Assembly: GCA_033060915.1 (NCBI GenBank)
Contig: CM065396.1
Coordinates: 6,303,001 to 6,367,000, forward strand
DNA from: Euryodendron excelsum
Taxonomy: Eukaryota > Streptophyta > Magnoliopsida > Ericales > Pentaphylacaceae
Direction: 5' to 3'
Length of the DNA stretch: 64,000 nucleotides
Under the pieces are notes generated by a model. The model ran no database searches and was not told the DNA's origin. It worked only from the letters and a program-made list of their open reading frames with translations. Each line of letters opens with the position of its first letter. The stretch's first letter is position 1. A program made the position numbers and the translations under genes. Of the stretch, positions 1 to 12,843 are shown one piece after another.

Positions 1-333
1 TCTGTTTCTTGCCACCTCAAAAGTTTCCCAAAGTGGCTGGTGCGAAGCCAAAAAATGGCCTGGCACCACTCTTAGTGGCGCCAAGGTTAAAAATCCACTA
101 GCGCCGCTACAATAGGTGTTAGTTCTTATTTTAATTGCCTATAAATACAAACCTTCTCCTGCGTGAAAAAGGTTCGCAAACTCAGTCCAGAAACACTGAC
201 TCACTAAAGATAGAGCTCGAATTCCCTTAAAACCCTTATTCTCTCAAACCTTCTCAAACCCTAGCATCCCAACACTCTATACACTCAAATCGAAGCCTCT
301 AAACATCCATTGAAAGACCAAGTGTTACATCTT
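1..333 (+). mobile_element. TAT/Ogre-like LTR, left part (truncated by window edge)
   Basis: This is the promoter and R/U5 start of a long LTR whose 5' end lies outside the window. It shows the same order as the better copies at 36.7 kb, 41.5 kb and 48.8 kb: a GC-rich tract of GGCGCCAC-type motifs, a TATA box, a run resembling AAACCCTAG, then the 'CTCTAAACATCCATTGAAAGA' stretch. It is interrupted at 334 by another LTR and resumes at 4763. The last five bases (ATCTT) are the target duplication of that insertion. Family assignment is inferred from the conserved GATACGTAGGCAA-type and GGTGGCGACTCC-type motifs in sister copies. Confidence 0.75.
140..147 (+). promoter_or_regulatory. TATA box of outer LTR
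   Basis: TATAAATA lies about 50 bases after a GC-rich GGCGCC tract and before a short leader. The same arrangement recurs in four other LTR copies in the window, which supports a real LTR promoter core. Confidence 0.65.
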
Positions 334-1904
334 TATAAGCACCCCATTTTTGCCCGCTCGGTAATCTCCGGCCTGGTTGGATCCAGTTTTCAAACCTCAC
401 AGTACGTGCAAGCCCAAGATGGGTCTTTCAAACTCCAATCCAGTCAACTAGTCGCTTCTCGGACCCACAAGGCCCAACTGAAGCCATAAACACTATCATG
501 CCCCTAGGCATTCCAGGTAGCTTTTTGAGATCGAGTGGTCTCGGGAACCAACGCCATCTAGGTAGCTTCCCGAGATCGGGTGATCTCAGGGACCAACACC
601 TTATCAAATTCTGGGTGGTTCACTTCTGGTGCCTGCTAGCCCGCCAATGTAGAATGTCTGTCATTCTGTAGTTCTCTGAGACCAGGCATTTTTGGAGACC
701 AACACCACCCTCACATGTAGCTTTTTGAGACTTGGCATTCTCAGAAACCAACACCACCCTATAGGTTGCTCTCTAAGATCGGGCGGTCTCAAGGAGTAAC
801 ACTGCACAGGTAGTTTTCTAAGACCGGGAGGTCTCGGAAACAAACATCTAGGTCAACAGCGGCGCTTGCTAGCTCGACTCGGTGAAAAATGACCAAACCT
901 GCCCCTTGGGCCTCTAGGGACGTCTTGAGAAAGTTTAAAATCTCTCAAGATGGTAATTCCACCTTTGCAAAGTGTTACTAAGTAGTTAGGTATACTCAAC
1001 ACGCTATTCTTCCAATTCTGGTTCCATTCCGGCCAACTCCGGTCAAAATTATCGTTTTACCCCTAGACACCCTAGCATAGCACAAATCCCACCAAACAGT
1101 GAAAAAATTCTTCTGGGATCATCCTTGAATGACCCGACACACTTAACATAACACTTCGATCCATTCTTGACCTTTCTCAACCGAGCCCGATCAAAATGAC
1201 CATTTTACCTCTAACGACCTAAACGCGCCCCGAAATTACACCGGTCCTAGAATATTGAACGGCGGGTTGTGTCATACACCCCTATTTAACCTAAGGTGGA
1301 CCTTACGACACTACACACTCCTAACTTATAGCAAGTCCCCCTGAGAAGCTCCGCAAATATTGACTTTTTCTCTAATTCCCTGATTATAACACACTGTCAA
1401 ATAATTTGAGAAATGCGTAAATTATGGAATTCCCAAAAATATTTTCGGAGTGCTTTCCATCGGTATGGTCAGATTGGAGAGATCGCTTCTTAGAGGCCTC
1501 AATCATGCGGCACACAAATAGCTACTTTTGAACCCCTACAGAGCGTATCACAGGCGCTCTGCAAACATGTGATTTCCTGCACACTTCTCGAGACGATATC
1601 TCACACTTCTGAACACTGTTCAAACTTTTTGAAAACTTAGAAGTTCACAAGAAACCCTAGGAGAACATTGTGGATGCAGCTGATTCCTTCGAAACCTTCC
1701 TAGTTGGCACAATTGTCGAGGTAAAGTTTAAACGAACACTCCCAATGATAGAGTGTATGCTACATACGCCCAAATTTTGATCAGATCGATCAAACGTCGC
1801 TTAGTTGTTAATATTTAGCCAGTATAATGGGTGGCATGTGGCATTTTGCTATTGGAACAGTATTGGCGCATGTAGCACATGCGCCAGGTCTCTCCAGTGT
1901 TGCC

Positions 1905-1912
1905 TATAAATA
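1905..1912 (+). promoter_or_regulatory. TATA box of solo LTR
   Basis: TATAAATA follows a short inverted GCGCATG/CATGCGC tract at about 1866-1884. This is the same promoter position as in sister LTRs, about 1.57 kb from the LTR start. Confidence 0.6.
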
Positions 1913-3159
1913 TAGGCTCCCCCCTTTGCATATTCCAAAATAAAAAATTATGGCAAAACTCTGCACAAACAGCTCCAGAAATTCAAAACCCTTCATATAC
2001 TTCCCTCTCCAAACACTTAGGTTATAGTTCACCTTACTCTAGCCCATACTCCTCACTTATAAGGCCCTCCATGCCATAGAAAACCTTATTTCAGAGCCTT
2101 CCAAGTCTATTCAAGATCAAGTCCAACCATCCAATGAAGTTTGAGAGTGTTTGAAGGCGAAATGTAGTATTTCTTTTATATTTTGTCATTCTCCACTCCT
2201 CTATTCTCCCTCCTAGCCTATCTAGGCTATTCTCTATTTTAACCCCTATCTTTTACCCCCATGCTTACATGTTTGAGACAAGAGAGCTCGTAGCTCATGC
2301 CTAGAGGAAAGCTATTGAGAGCCACCATGTAGGCTGATCTCTCACTAGCCTACTTTAAGATGGTATGGCCTTGGAGCACCTTGATTATGTGGTTTGGCCT
2401 CTGTCCTTGTATGAATTCATGACCCTCTTTGCATATGACTATCTTGTTCATATTTTGTGTGCTTGGCTTTATTTTCATGTTTATTATTATGTTTTTCAAA
2501 ACTTGTAATATTCCCATTTCCATGTCATTTTCAAGCTCTTTATTCTAATGATCTCTTCAAAGTGGTTCTAAGAGTTGGTCCCTTGAAGTTTAGGATGAGA
2601 TCCTAAGTAATCATGCCTTAGAAAAGGCCCCCATTAACCCCTAACTCACATTTTTGCATCCATGCATTCCATCTTGCATAAAAAGGGTTTTCAAACTCTT
2701 TGATTTCTAAAGTTTGCATTCTCTCAAGTTTAGTGGTTGGAATGGCCCTATGGAACCCTTTCTCGAGTGGTCTCCCTTTTCATTGGTCATATGAACCCTA
2801 TCTTGTTAGAATGGTTTCCTTTAAAAGTGGTTTTCAAAGCCTCCTTAAATATGATTTTCAAAACTTCATTCTCTTCATCTTTGCATTAAAAATGATTTTT
2901 CAAAAGTTGTCATTATTATGTTGATTTTCAAAGTTCATACTCTTTTCAAGATAAGGGTTATAATGGTCCTAAAGGAAACCTTCTTCGGAATGGTCTTCAA
3001 ACATCAACCATATAAACCGTATACTTGACTAGAGTCAATTTTCATAGAAATGATCTTCAAAAGGTTTGTTCATAAGAGTCCTTTGCATAACATGATTTGT
3101 TTTCCAAAACCCTTTAAAAAATGCATAAAGCCATCTTTCATGACCATCTTCCAACCTTA

Positions 3160-3345
3160 GGTTAACTTGACCCTCGTTGTCCAACCCTAGGTTAATTCAA
3201 CCCAAGTTAGTTAACCCTAGGTCACCTTAACCCTAGGTTAACCTAACTTTAGTTAGTTAACCCTTGGTCAATCGAACCCAAAGTTAGTTAATCTTAGGTC
3301 ACCCTAATCCTAGTTTGACCTAACTAAGGTTAGTAAGCTTCAAGG
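3160..3345 (+). repeat. CCCTAGGTTAA short tandem repeats inside LTR
   Basis: Degenerate repeats of about 25-30 bases built around 'AACCCTAGGTTAA' and 'AGTTAGTTAACC' are visible. The reverse complement of the same block is at about 9925-10110, showing it is an LTR-internal subrepeat and not an independent sequence. Confidence 0.7.
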
Positions 3346-4762
3346 TTCCAACTCAAAGATCATTTTTCAAACCCCTTACATAACATATTTTCAAAAACAT
3401 CCCACTCTCTTGAGATTTCAAAAATCAACTCTAAACTCTTTTCAAATGCTCCCATTCTCTATTTTTAAAGAAATGTTTCCAAAAGGTTCTCTTAAACTTA
3501 TCTCAACTAAAATGGCGAGACATTTAACATTTTTTGAAAAACTATTTTTGAAGTGTTTCCAAAAACTCACAACCCTAAAGTGTCCCTAACCCTTTATGGT
3601 TAGGGATTCCAATGGAAGGTGATACATTAAGTATAACTTCCAAGGTTGTCCATATTAGGGTTCCACATCCCTAGATGTTTTCAAAAACCATTTTGAAAAG
3701 CTTTTTGGAGACAAGTTTATTAAAACAGTTCAAAACCTTACCTCTAAGGTTTTCAAAACAAGACTTCAAAACATTTTCAAAGCTCTCTTGAGTTATTTCA
3801 AGACACTTCCAAAACTCCCTCGAGTTGTTCCAAAAACATTTCGAAACACTTCAAAATCCCATTTCAAAAACCCACAAGTTCTATTTTAAAAACACTCCAA
3901 TATCTAATTCCAAATCAAAACTCTCAAGTTCTCTTTTCTAAAGACCTCAAAGTGTCTTCAAAAACTTTCCAAAGATCTCAAAGCGTCTTCAAACATTCCC
4001 AAAGGCCCTAATGGGCCTATTTTCCATTGGGCTTTTGCCTGAATTACGAATGATCTGATTCTCACCACATCAGATACATAGGCAACCTAAAATGGTGCGG
4101 TCATAACTTTTATTTCAACTTAAGTCCTTTTTAAAACTCTCTATCAATTCAAGATATCTACTTCAAACTCCTTCAAAACATCCATGTTTTCAAACATCTT
4201 TTTCAAAACTTACATCATGCATCATTCATCTAAAAAGTGATGACGAAACCTCATTTTTAAAACTCTAAACTAGATATTAAGTGGATAAGGGTAACCGGTT
4301 ATTCTAATGAGTGAACAAAGGGTGATTAGACATGTTGGTACCGAAAGGGCGGGGTACGGTGATGTTCTTAGAATATGTTCCCTACACGTAACCAAACCCC
4401 AGACCATAGATTTCTGTTTTCAATGGACCAAAATGGACTTATTTTCAAAAAAGGCTTAAAACTTTCTAAAGGTTGTCAAACAACCTATTTTCTTAATAAC
4501 CCTCTCATGAGGAGGTTTTTCAAAACCCTTTTCCAAAAACCCTAAGTTTGATCTTTGGATTATACTTAGCTTTTGGTGACCTAACTCACCTTAATCAAGT
4601 TAGGTGGTGACTCCTATTTTTCTAAAAAGCCCTTAATGAAACCAATTTCAAATTTAAACCTAGTCGCACTCGTCCTTTTAGGAGGATGAGTTCTAATGAC
4701 AATCTTTCGTGCTTTTTCCCGAGCCGAAAGGACTTGGTAAAAAACCGGAGCGTGACAATCTT

Positions 4763-5833
4763 CAAGGCTCTCAAGGTGAAGGAAACAAAGCAATCAACGC
4801 AAAAAGAGAAAAAGGTAGGCTTTCAATTTAGATTATGCAATTTCCCCTCTCTTTTCTCTCTCTAAACCTACTTGGGTTCTCTTCTATTTTAATCCCCCAT
4901 CTTTTACCTCCTTTTTATGCATGCTTGAAACAAGGGACCTCTCGGTTCATGCCTAGGAAGGTCCTAGAGAGAATCACCTTGTCGGAGATTTTATTTAAGT
5001 TCCCCTAAGATGGTGTGGGTCTAGCCCCCTTAATTATGTGGTGAAGCTTAACCTTGTATGTTCACATTCTTATTGTATTATAGTGGTCATGTTCATGCAT
5101 TGTATTTAATATTGCATTCAAAGTTGTTTTCAAACTTGCATCAAAGTCCTCTTTCAAAACTTACATTCAAAATCTCCTTCTTTCAAACCGGTTTTCAAGA
5201 TCATGCTCCTAGGATGATCCTAGCCATTCCATGGTTAGGATTGTTTTAGGAAAGTGTTATATTCAATGTGACCATCAAGGTCCAAATCTTAGGTTCAAGT
5301 CCTAAATTGTTTTTATCAAAATCACAATCCTAAAGTGATTCTAGTCATTCTATGGTTAGAGTTGTTTTAGGAAAGTGTTATATTCAATGTGGTCATTATG
5401 ATTCATATTTGAAACCATAGTTGTTGTCAAAATCACAACCCTAGAATGATTCTAATCTTTTCATAGTTAGAATTGTTTTAGGAAAGTGAGACATTCAAGA
5501 GATTTGCAAAAGTCCATATTCAAACTTTTCAAAATAGTTTTTGCAAATCTACTTCCTAAAAACTCTTTTCAAATATCTACTTTCCAAAAACTCTTTGTCT
5601 TGAAGTCCAAGTCAAAACCTTAGAATCCATGATTAGGAAACCCTAATTCCTTTATTAAAATCATGACTTTCTATTTTGCCTCAAATCATAGATTTTCAAT
5701 TCCAAGATTTTCAAAACTCAACCTTTCCAAATCTATGTCGAATCAAATCTTCCAATTTAGGAAATCAAATCAAATCCTCCAATTTTTAGAATAAAATCAA
5801 ATTATCTATTTTTGGAAATAAAATCCAATCTTC
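4763..5833 (+). mobile_element. Outer TAT/Ogre-like LTR, middle part
   Basis: This continues the LTR begun at position 1, after the ATCTT target copy. It carries the leader block with GGTAGGCTTTC, the pyrimidine-rich CTCTCTTTTCTC run, the 'TTAATTATGTGGTGAAGC' block and the repeated TTTTAGGAAAGTG phrases near 5243, 5367 and 5473, all present in the copies at 37.1-37.7 kb and 49.3-49.8 kb. It is interrupted at 5834 by a reversed copia-type LTR. Confidence 0.78.
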
Positions 5834-7243
5834 TGTTAGCTCAAAGAATGTCCCAAGAGGAGGGGGTGAATTGGGATCTTTCAAAATTAAAGTGGAACTT
5901 TCATTATAAATAAAAATCAATTTCTAATTAGATGAAGACAAACACTAGTAATGCCGATGCAATTTAAGATTGCTAGCAAGCACAGGTAGCATGCACAATC
6001 ATTTAGCAATTAGCAAACACACATTCAGCAGTAATCAGAGAACAAGAGATTTACAAAGGTTCAGCTTAATCCTTTCCTACATCCTCTCTTCTTCGATCCC
6101 CTCAAAGGTATTTCACTATGTAATCTTCTCCTTACACAGCTGTTAGTTTCTTCAAGTGCCTATCTCACTATTACTTTCAAGGATTTACACCAAATCCTTA
6201 CCATCGAGAAGCTTCAATCCAAGCTCTCAATTTTACAATTGTGTTACAAAGCTACACTCAAGCTCTAGAGGTTTACAACAATATTTTCAGAAGTAATAGG
6301 GTTACAATCTAATGAGTATCACTCTTAGAAGTGAAAATAATAAATGTTATAGCTCAGTGGTTCCTCTCAGTTGATGGTAGTTGCAGAGTACTGAGAAAGA
6401 TTTAGGGCTTTTAGATTTTTTGCACTTTAAGATCCTTGTCTCTTTCTCATAAATGAGTTTGAACTAGTATATTTATAGTTTCTAAGAAGAAATAGCTGTT
6501 AGAGCAATTGAAAGTGCATTACATGCGCGGGCGACTAAGACAAATTCAAAAATCTAACTGTTAGAGCGAATTCCTGTCTCCTACCAAGATTGTCAGTAAT
6601 CTTCTGCTGGTGCCGCCAATCTGACTCCTTTTCTTTTGCTGTGTTTTTTTTACCATTTGTTCTTCTACAAGATTGTCAGTAGTCTTTATCTTGTGTTACC
6701 AATCTATCTCCCTGATTCTTTTTCCATTTTGCTTTTTCACAAGATTGTCAGCAATTCTTTGTTAGTGTCAGCAATTTGGTTCTTTGCTACAGTTGTTGTT
6801 TCTATCCATAGACGTCTCTTATTCCTTTTGCCAATTAGTCTTTGATTGTGTGAATATGTTTGAACTCTACTGATATTCTTGATAGCTTTCTAAACTTCTT
6901 AAGCATATTTATCCTTTGGTAGCCATTTGTTCATCGATCTATTTAGAAATCAAGAAACTGTATATGCTGGTGAAAACTTTCACTCTGTCCGACTATTAGG
7001 TGCCATCAATCTTGTGCATTGTCGACAATTTTTGATATGCTCCTCTTATTAGCTTTCTCTAGGATGCTTTAAGGATAACTTTCTCAAGCTTCATGATACT
7101 TGTAGTGAATTGATATGAACAAAGGGATCAAGAGTCTTCACTGGCCATGGATGTTATTAATCACATGTATATTCAAGCACAAATCCTTCTTCTGTAGGTG
7201 TCATCACTTTGATTAAGGTGCTGCGAATATTGTTTTTGTCACA
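5834..7243 (-). mobile_element. Reversed copia-type (sirevirus-like) solo LTR
   Basis: On the minus strand the segment ends with a CCCAATTCACCCCCTCCTCT tract followed by TCTTGGGACATTC and GCTAACA, a 3' end recalled from plant Ty1/copia sirevirus LTRs. A minus-strand TATAAATA lies at 6470-6477. The left edge at 5834 (plus-strand TGTTAGC) is clear. The right edge is uncertain: GTCACA at 7238-7243 is my best guess, and no convincing target duplication was found. Short repeats of AAGATTGTCAG (about 6587, 6667, 6742) lie in its upstream part. About 1 kb of the host LTR expected around this site is missing, so a deletion may have accompanied or followed insertion. Confidence 0.6.
6470..6477 (-). 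promoter_or_regulatory. TATA box of reversed copia-type LTR
   Basis: The minus strand reads TATAAATA, about 770 bases from the presumed LTR start at 7243, a plausible U3/R boundary. Confidence 0.45.
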
Positions 7244-7879
7244 GACTTCACATGTGCCATTAATAGTTTCCATTTCCACAACTTTTTTCAAAATTCCAAT
7301 TCTCTTTTTCAAAACCTCTCTCCAAATTCAAATTCTTTTCATGCACTTGTGTGTCATGCATCATATCAAACCTTTTTTCAAATTATTCTCAAAGTGGATA
7401 TTAGTGGATATTGGACAATCGGAGATTCTAGATGAATGAACCTAGGGTGAATAGAAATGTAGGTACCACAAGGGTGGAATAAGGTGATAGCTTAGTGCAC
7501 CTTCGCTATATGTAACCAACCCCTGGACCATAGATCACTGTTTGTGAGAGATCAAAACCGGAGTCATTTTTGAAAAAAGGCTTAAGCATTTTCCAAAGGT
7601 TGCCAAATTTTTTTTAAAAAACCCTCTCTTGAGCAAGTTTTCAAATTTTTTTTTCAAAACCTTAAGTTTAATCATCGAATTGCACTTAGTTTTAGGTGAC
7701 CTAACTCACCTAAACAAAGTCAGGTGGTGACTTTAAACTTTTTCTAAAAGCTCTTAATCAAATTAATTTCTAATTCAAACCTCGTTGCACTCACCCTTCT
7801 AAGATGATGAGTTCTAATAACACAGTATCGTGTTTTTCTCAATTGTGTTTTCTCGAGTATGAAAAATCAGAGCGCGACA
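7244..7879 (+). mobile_element. Outer TAT/Ogre-like LTR, 3' end
   Basis: The sequence rejoins the outer LTR and contains the conserved late landmarks: the 'GTGGATA' block near 7393, 'GTAGGTACCACAAGGG' near 7460, the GTAACCAACCCC block and the CTCACCTAAACAAAGTCAGG block near 7707. It ends AGCGCGACA at 7879, the family 3' terminus. The 5 bases after it cannot be checked as a target duplication because the LTR start is outside the window. No primer-binding site is evident downstream. Confidence 0.75.
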
Positions 7880-10872
7880 CCCGGAAGTTGTTTTTTAGAT
7901 TAAACTTTTTGAAAAAAAAAAAAAAGCTTTGAAAACCGGAGAATGTTTTTGAAGTTAAAAAAGTTAGAAAATTGAGAAATTGAATAAAATGAAACTTTTG
8001 AAAGGAAAAAGTTTTAGTAAATCAAGAAATTGACTGGAATGAAACTTTTTGAAGGAAAAAGTTTGAAAAATCTAGAATTTGACTAGAATTCAAACTTTTT
8101 GAAGTGAAACTTTTAAGGAAAAAGTTTGGAACAATTGGAAATGTTTTAAGACCAAAATATGAATTTGAACTTGATCTTTTTGAGTAAAAAAGCTTAAAAC
8201 ACCTTAAAACTTATTTTGAAACAGGGCTTTTGAAGGGAAAAGCCCGAGAAATTAGAAATTTGAATTGAACTTGGACTTTTTGAGAAAAAGCTTTAAAAAC
8301 CTTGAAAATGGTTTTGAAATAGGGCTTTTGAAGGGAAAAGCTTGTGAAGCTGGAAATTGTTTTGAAATAGAACTTTTTGAGGAACAAGTCCTAAAACCTT
8401 TCTGAAACATTTAGAAAATTCTTTTTGACTTGAAACTCGAATTGTTGAAGAATGAACGTTTTGAAAATTCATTTTCTCTTGAAACTATTGGATTTTTCAC
8501 TTCTAATTTTTTTGAAAGCAAAGCGTTTAGGAAATTTGTTTTGACTTGAGACTTAAAACCTTTGAAAGTCTTAAAACTTGATGGTCTTTTTGAAAGACAA
8601 CATGAATTTTTGTCTTTGAAATGGAGTTAAAATTGGAAGTTGAAACTTTTGGTGGAAAAAGCTTTGAAAGTTTTTGGATTTGAAAATTGATTTTAACTTT
8701 CGAAAGAAAGCAAGAGCTTTAATCTTTTGAATTCGAAACTTTTTTCTAGAAATAGCTTTGAAGGTAATTTTAAAATTTTGAGAATTGATTTTTTAGATTA
8801 ATAGAAATCGATTTTGAAACTGACACTTTTTTGAAAAAATTTTAATTTGAGAGAAAGTAATGGCTTTCATTCTGGAAAATTCTAATTTGATTTGGTAAGA
8901 ATTGTACATTTGCATTAAGCGTGGGATGCCATAGGAGATTGCTTCATGCTTGTGATTCTTTTGCCTTGGAGTTTGAAGGTGAGGTCATGAGTCTGTCTTT
9001 GCTTGAGATCTTTTAAGGTTGGAAGGCTTGGTGTTTGCTTGATTGTCGAGTTCTGCTTTTGATAAGCATCACAGGATCCTAGTTAACATGTCTTTTGAGA
9101 GATTTTTATTTTCTGAAGTTGAACACCTTGAGTTTGTCTTTGGAGTTTGGTGTTGAACACCTTGATTGTCGAGTTCTACTTTTGTTTTTGAAATTGAACA
9201 CCTTGAGGGATTTTTGAAATGACTCGAGGGAGTTTGGAAATACTTTTGGAACAACTCAAGAGAGTTTTGGAATGTTTGAAAGTTTGATTAAAGATTTTAA
9301 AAATAGAGTTTGATTTGGAATATGAATCTTTTGAACTTGTCTTGGAAATTTTTTTTAAAGTAGTTTTTGAATACCTTATAAAAGGTATGTTGAATATCTC
9401 AACACCTTTAATAGATTAGTTATGAAATGACTAACTCCTTTAAGGCTACAAATTTTAAACATATGTTTAGAAAAAGGGCTAGAGACTTCTCTTAGGTTTT
9501 GAAAACTTTAGGGTTATAGAACCCTACTTGATATCTCACTTGCGTTGAACAACCTTAAAGTGTGATTCTTGAAAATCATTCTTTAAAAGAGGTTTGAAAA
9601 ACACTTAGGGTTTTAGAACCCTAATATGAACAACCTTGAAGGTTGTATTTAATGTATCACTTTCCTTTAGAGACCCTAACCATGAGTGGGTTAAAACTAC
9701 CTTAAGAATGTGAGCTTTGAAAACATTTTGGAAATGTTAAGTGTCTAGCCATTTTTGGTTAAGTCAAGCTTAAGAGACTTCTTGAAAATATTTTGAGATT
9801 GAGTATGGATGCATTTGAAAAGACTTTTGAATTAGAGTTTTTGGAAACTCAAGGAAGTAGGAGATTTTTTGAAACATGCTATGAAAATGGTTTTGAATTG
9901 AATGATTACTTTTAGTGGTGTTGCCCAAACCCTAGAGTTAACTAACTTAAGCTAGGTTAATCTAGGGTTGGACAACTAAAAATAGATTGGACTAAGGTTG
10001 GATTAATCTAGGGTTAACTAACTAGAGTTAGGTTAGCCTAGGTTGGATTGACCTAGGGCTAACTAAATAGGGTTAGGTTAACCTAGGGTTTGGACAACTA
10101 AGGTCAAGTTAGCATAAGGTTTTGGAAGGTGGTTTTGAAAAGTGGTTTTGAACTAGAGTTTTGAACCTAGTGGTTTTATGCATGAAACTTGAAAGAAAGT
10201 TTTGAAAACCATTTTATGAAAACCAATTAAGTAAGTGTTGGATTCATATGGTTGGTATTTGGATATCACTCAAGAGAGGGTTGCCTTGGAACCATTACAA
10301 CCACTAACTGAAGATAGTAAAACTTTTGAAAACTAATATGAAATAAGCAGTTTTTGAAAACCATTTTGATGGAAACTTGAAAGGATGAACTTTTGAAACC
10401 ACTTTTGAAAAATGTTGTTTTAGAAAACCACTTGTGGGGTATTGATAACAACTCTTGTGAGTTAGGGTTCATTTGGTCAACATAGTGGGGAGACCATTCA
10501 AAAAAGTCTCCATGGTAACCATTCCAACCACAAAACTCAAGACAACAAAACTTTGAAAGTCAAAGTGAAATAGAAGGTTTGAAAACCATTTTAATGTAAC
10601 TTGAAAGTAGAAAATGTAAGGATACAAAATGGAGGTTAGGGGGCTTAAGGGTGGCTTCAAACTAGGCTTCAAGGAACCAACTCTTAGAACCATGTTTGTG
10701 AAAACACTTGAATATGGAATTTAGAAAAGTCTTAGAAATGGAAATAGTTAGGGTTTTCGAGAAATGGTGTCGAATATGAAAATAAAACTAAGCATGCAAT
10801 ACATGAACATAGTAACCGTATGCAAAGGGGTCATGAAACCATATAAGGCTCAACGCTACACCACATTGCAAG
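7880..10872 (-). mobile_element. Reversed TAT/Ogre-like LTR fragment
   Basis: On the minus strand this matches the middle of the long LTRs: the reverse of the CCCTAGGTTAA block (9925-10110), the reverse of the 'gaccctctttgcatatgac' block (about 10815), and long AAACTTTTTGAAGGAAAAAG-type degenerate repeats (7900-8760) equivalent to the AAACTTTCCTAAATTC blocks of the forward copies. A stretch at about 9230-9660 is close to 63425-63860 in the other reversed copy. Both ends are truncated: neither LTR terminus is present, and the right end is cut by the chromovirus-like LTR at 10873. Confidence 0.65.
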
Positions 10873-12840
10873 TGTAATGACCAGTAAGATAGTTAAATGG
10901 TCAAAAAGGTGGCATAGGTCTTTATTGTTATTGTATATAAGTTTGAGGGTTATTTTTTAACTACCCCAAAATGTTTTAAAATCAAAATCTTATCTTCTCT
11001 CTCTCTCACGCACACTCTTGGCCCCTGACACATCTGTCTCTTTTTCTTTTCTTCTTCTTTCTTTCATCTTCCATGTTCTTTCTGTTATAGCAAGATTTTA
11101 GTACCATTACTAAAGGGTTTTGTGTTCCTCTTATCAAGGGCTTCACAATGGTGATTTCAAAGGGAACTTCCAGTGACGTTGGGTTTACTCACTATTAGCT
11201 ATCTTCAAGGGGGTAGAGGGTTACACATGGGTTTTGCTATTAGGTTAATATTTTTGAGTTATTCATGCTGTTGGGCTAGAAATCATGCTTATAGGATTTC
11301 TATTTAAATTTTTAAGTTTTACATAAACTTGAAAGTTTATTATTATTTAATTTCTTAGCTTTCTTGGTTGATTCTCGCTATGTTTAGCATTATGTGTTAA
11401 TTAATTGATATTTTGTGAATTATTAAATATTTTAAATAAAAATCCAGCGTTTTACCATATTTAATTACTTGATAAAAATTGAAAGTTTTGCCATAAAATA
11501 GTTTAATCTGGTAATTGGCTTGGTATTTGTGTGATTCATGTGTATGTGAGTTATGTTTAATGTGTTGGTTGGTTCAAATGAATTAATTGGATGATTTGGT
11601 TCTTGTCATAATGCAAAATGGGCATAAAATTGATGATTAAATATGTTTGAACATTTTGAATAATTATGATAGACTATGTTATGGATTTGATGACTTGGAT
11701 AGTATTGATTTTGCCTTTGTGTGATATTTATCTTGGTTGAGACTTGAGTTAAAGTCTATAGGTAGTTAGGTATGGTTGAAGCCTTGGCCCTAGGATTTTA
11801 TATTAAAATAAAGGCCCGTTACCTCATTTGGTGGGATTCACGCGTCCTTTGGGTGCAACCCATTATGTACGAAACTATTGAAAAACACGCATCCCTTGGG
11901 TGATATCCCATAAAACGCGGAAGAGGCTGTAGGTAGAATTGTATCTCCTCCTCAATATGGCCGGTTGCATGCATGCACTTGCATTGGGTTGGACGTGGGT
12001 GAGTCCTAATATATTTATTTATTTATTTGTGTATTTATCATTTCACTTTTAGTCTTATGGAATCAACTTGATCTTGTTGCTTTTGGTGACTAGATTGTTT
12101 GTATAGTGATGTTGTAAGTGTTTGATTTTCATTTAGTTGGTTCATGTGCATTCTTGGAACACATTATTTTGCATCGGTTTGGGAGTTAGGATAAAAAAAC
12201 TACATGTCTTTACTCTCTTGCATCCTTATATGTCTTTATTAGCTCGATAGCATAACCTCCTACTTGAGCCATAAAAATTCTCACCCTACAAAGTTGCAGG
12301 TGGGCCTTCAGGTAAGCAAACTTGAAGACTGAGATTAGAACATTGGATGTCCATTTTATACTTTAACCTCATCTTGTTATATCAGTTGGTTTTAGTCATT
12401 TTACTTTTAAGTTAAGTTATAGCTCTATCTTTATTTTGGATTTCAATTGGATGATTGTATTGTTATTATTTAGTTTCATTAAGAGATTTACTTATTTTGG
12501 TAGTATGACATGACTTAGCTCTTCTTGTAGTTTGGTTTTGAGGATGGGTCGTGAAAGTAGGAAAATTGGATTGAATTTTGAGATGTGGTTGGAGTTTGGA
12601 TATTTTGAGAATTGATATTTAAAAAAAAAAAAATAGGTTTTACAAAATCGGATTTGTTCAAAATATGAATAGACCCACTTAGTTTTGTTTCAAAAAATTT
12701 TAAAATAAAAACTATATTTAAAATGAATTTCAAACCTATTTTGACTAAAATATGACGTGGATCCTAATTTTGACTTTGACACTTCAACGCTATACCTTTT
12801 ATTCCTTAAAACTCGCTTTTTATAAAATTGGGGCATGACA
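10873..12840 (+). mobile_element. Chromovirus (Tekay/Del)-like 5' LTR
   Basis: The LTR starts TGTAATGACC and ends GGGGCATGACA, the usual plant chromovirus termini. A TATATAA box at 10934-10940 is followed by a CT-rich leader. The bases after the end are not a target duplication but a primer-binding site (12844), so this is a 5' LTR and not a solo LTR. It is inserted into the reversed fragment at 7880-10872, whose last five bases are GCAAG. A matching 3' LTR was not found. Family naming rests on termini and primer site, not on coding sequence. Confidence 0.75.
10934..10940 (+). promoter_or_regulatory. TATA box of chromovirus-like LTR
   Basis: TATATAA lies about 60 bases into the LTR and precedes a pyrimidine-rich leader. 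The U3 would be very short, so the assignment is tentative. Confidence 0.4.
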
Positions 12841-12843
12841 ACA

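Larger units (their letters stand above)
334..4757 (+). mobile_element. Solo LTR, TAT/Ogre-like (divergent subfamily)
   Basis: The element starts TATAAGCACCCC, a one-base change from the TGTAAGCACCCC start of the copy at 47578, and ends GGAGCGTGACA. It is flanked by the 5-bp duplication ATCTT (329-333 and 4758-4762), which proves insertion into the surrounding LTR. Length is 4424 bp with no internal domain, so it is a solo LTR. Shared landmarks are a TATA box at 1905, a 'gaattacgaatgatctgattc' type block near 4030 followed by 'agatacataggcaacc', and a pre-terminal block with CTCACCTTAATCAAGTTAGG near 4585. Its upstream half differs from the other copies, suggesting a separate subfamily. It contains no credible ORF; short ORFs within it are chance. 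Confidence 0.88.
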
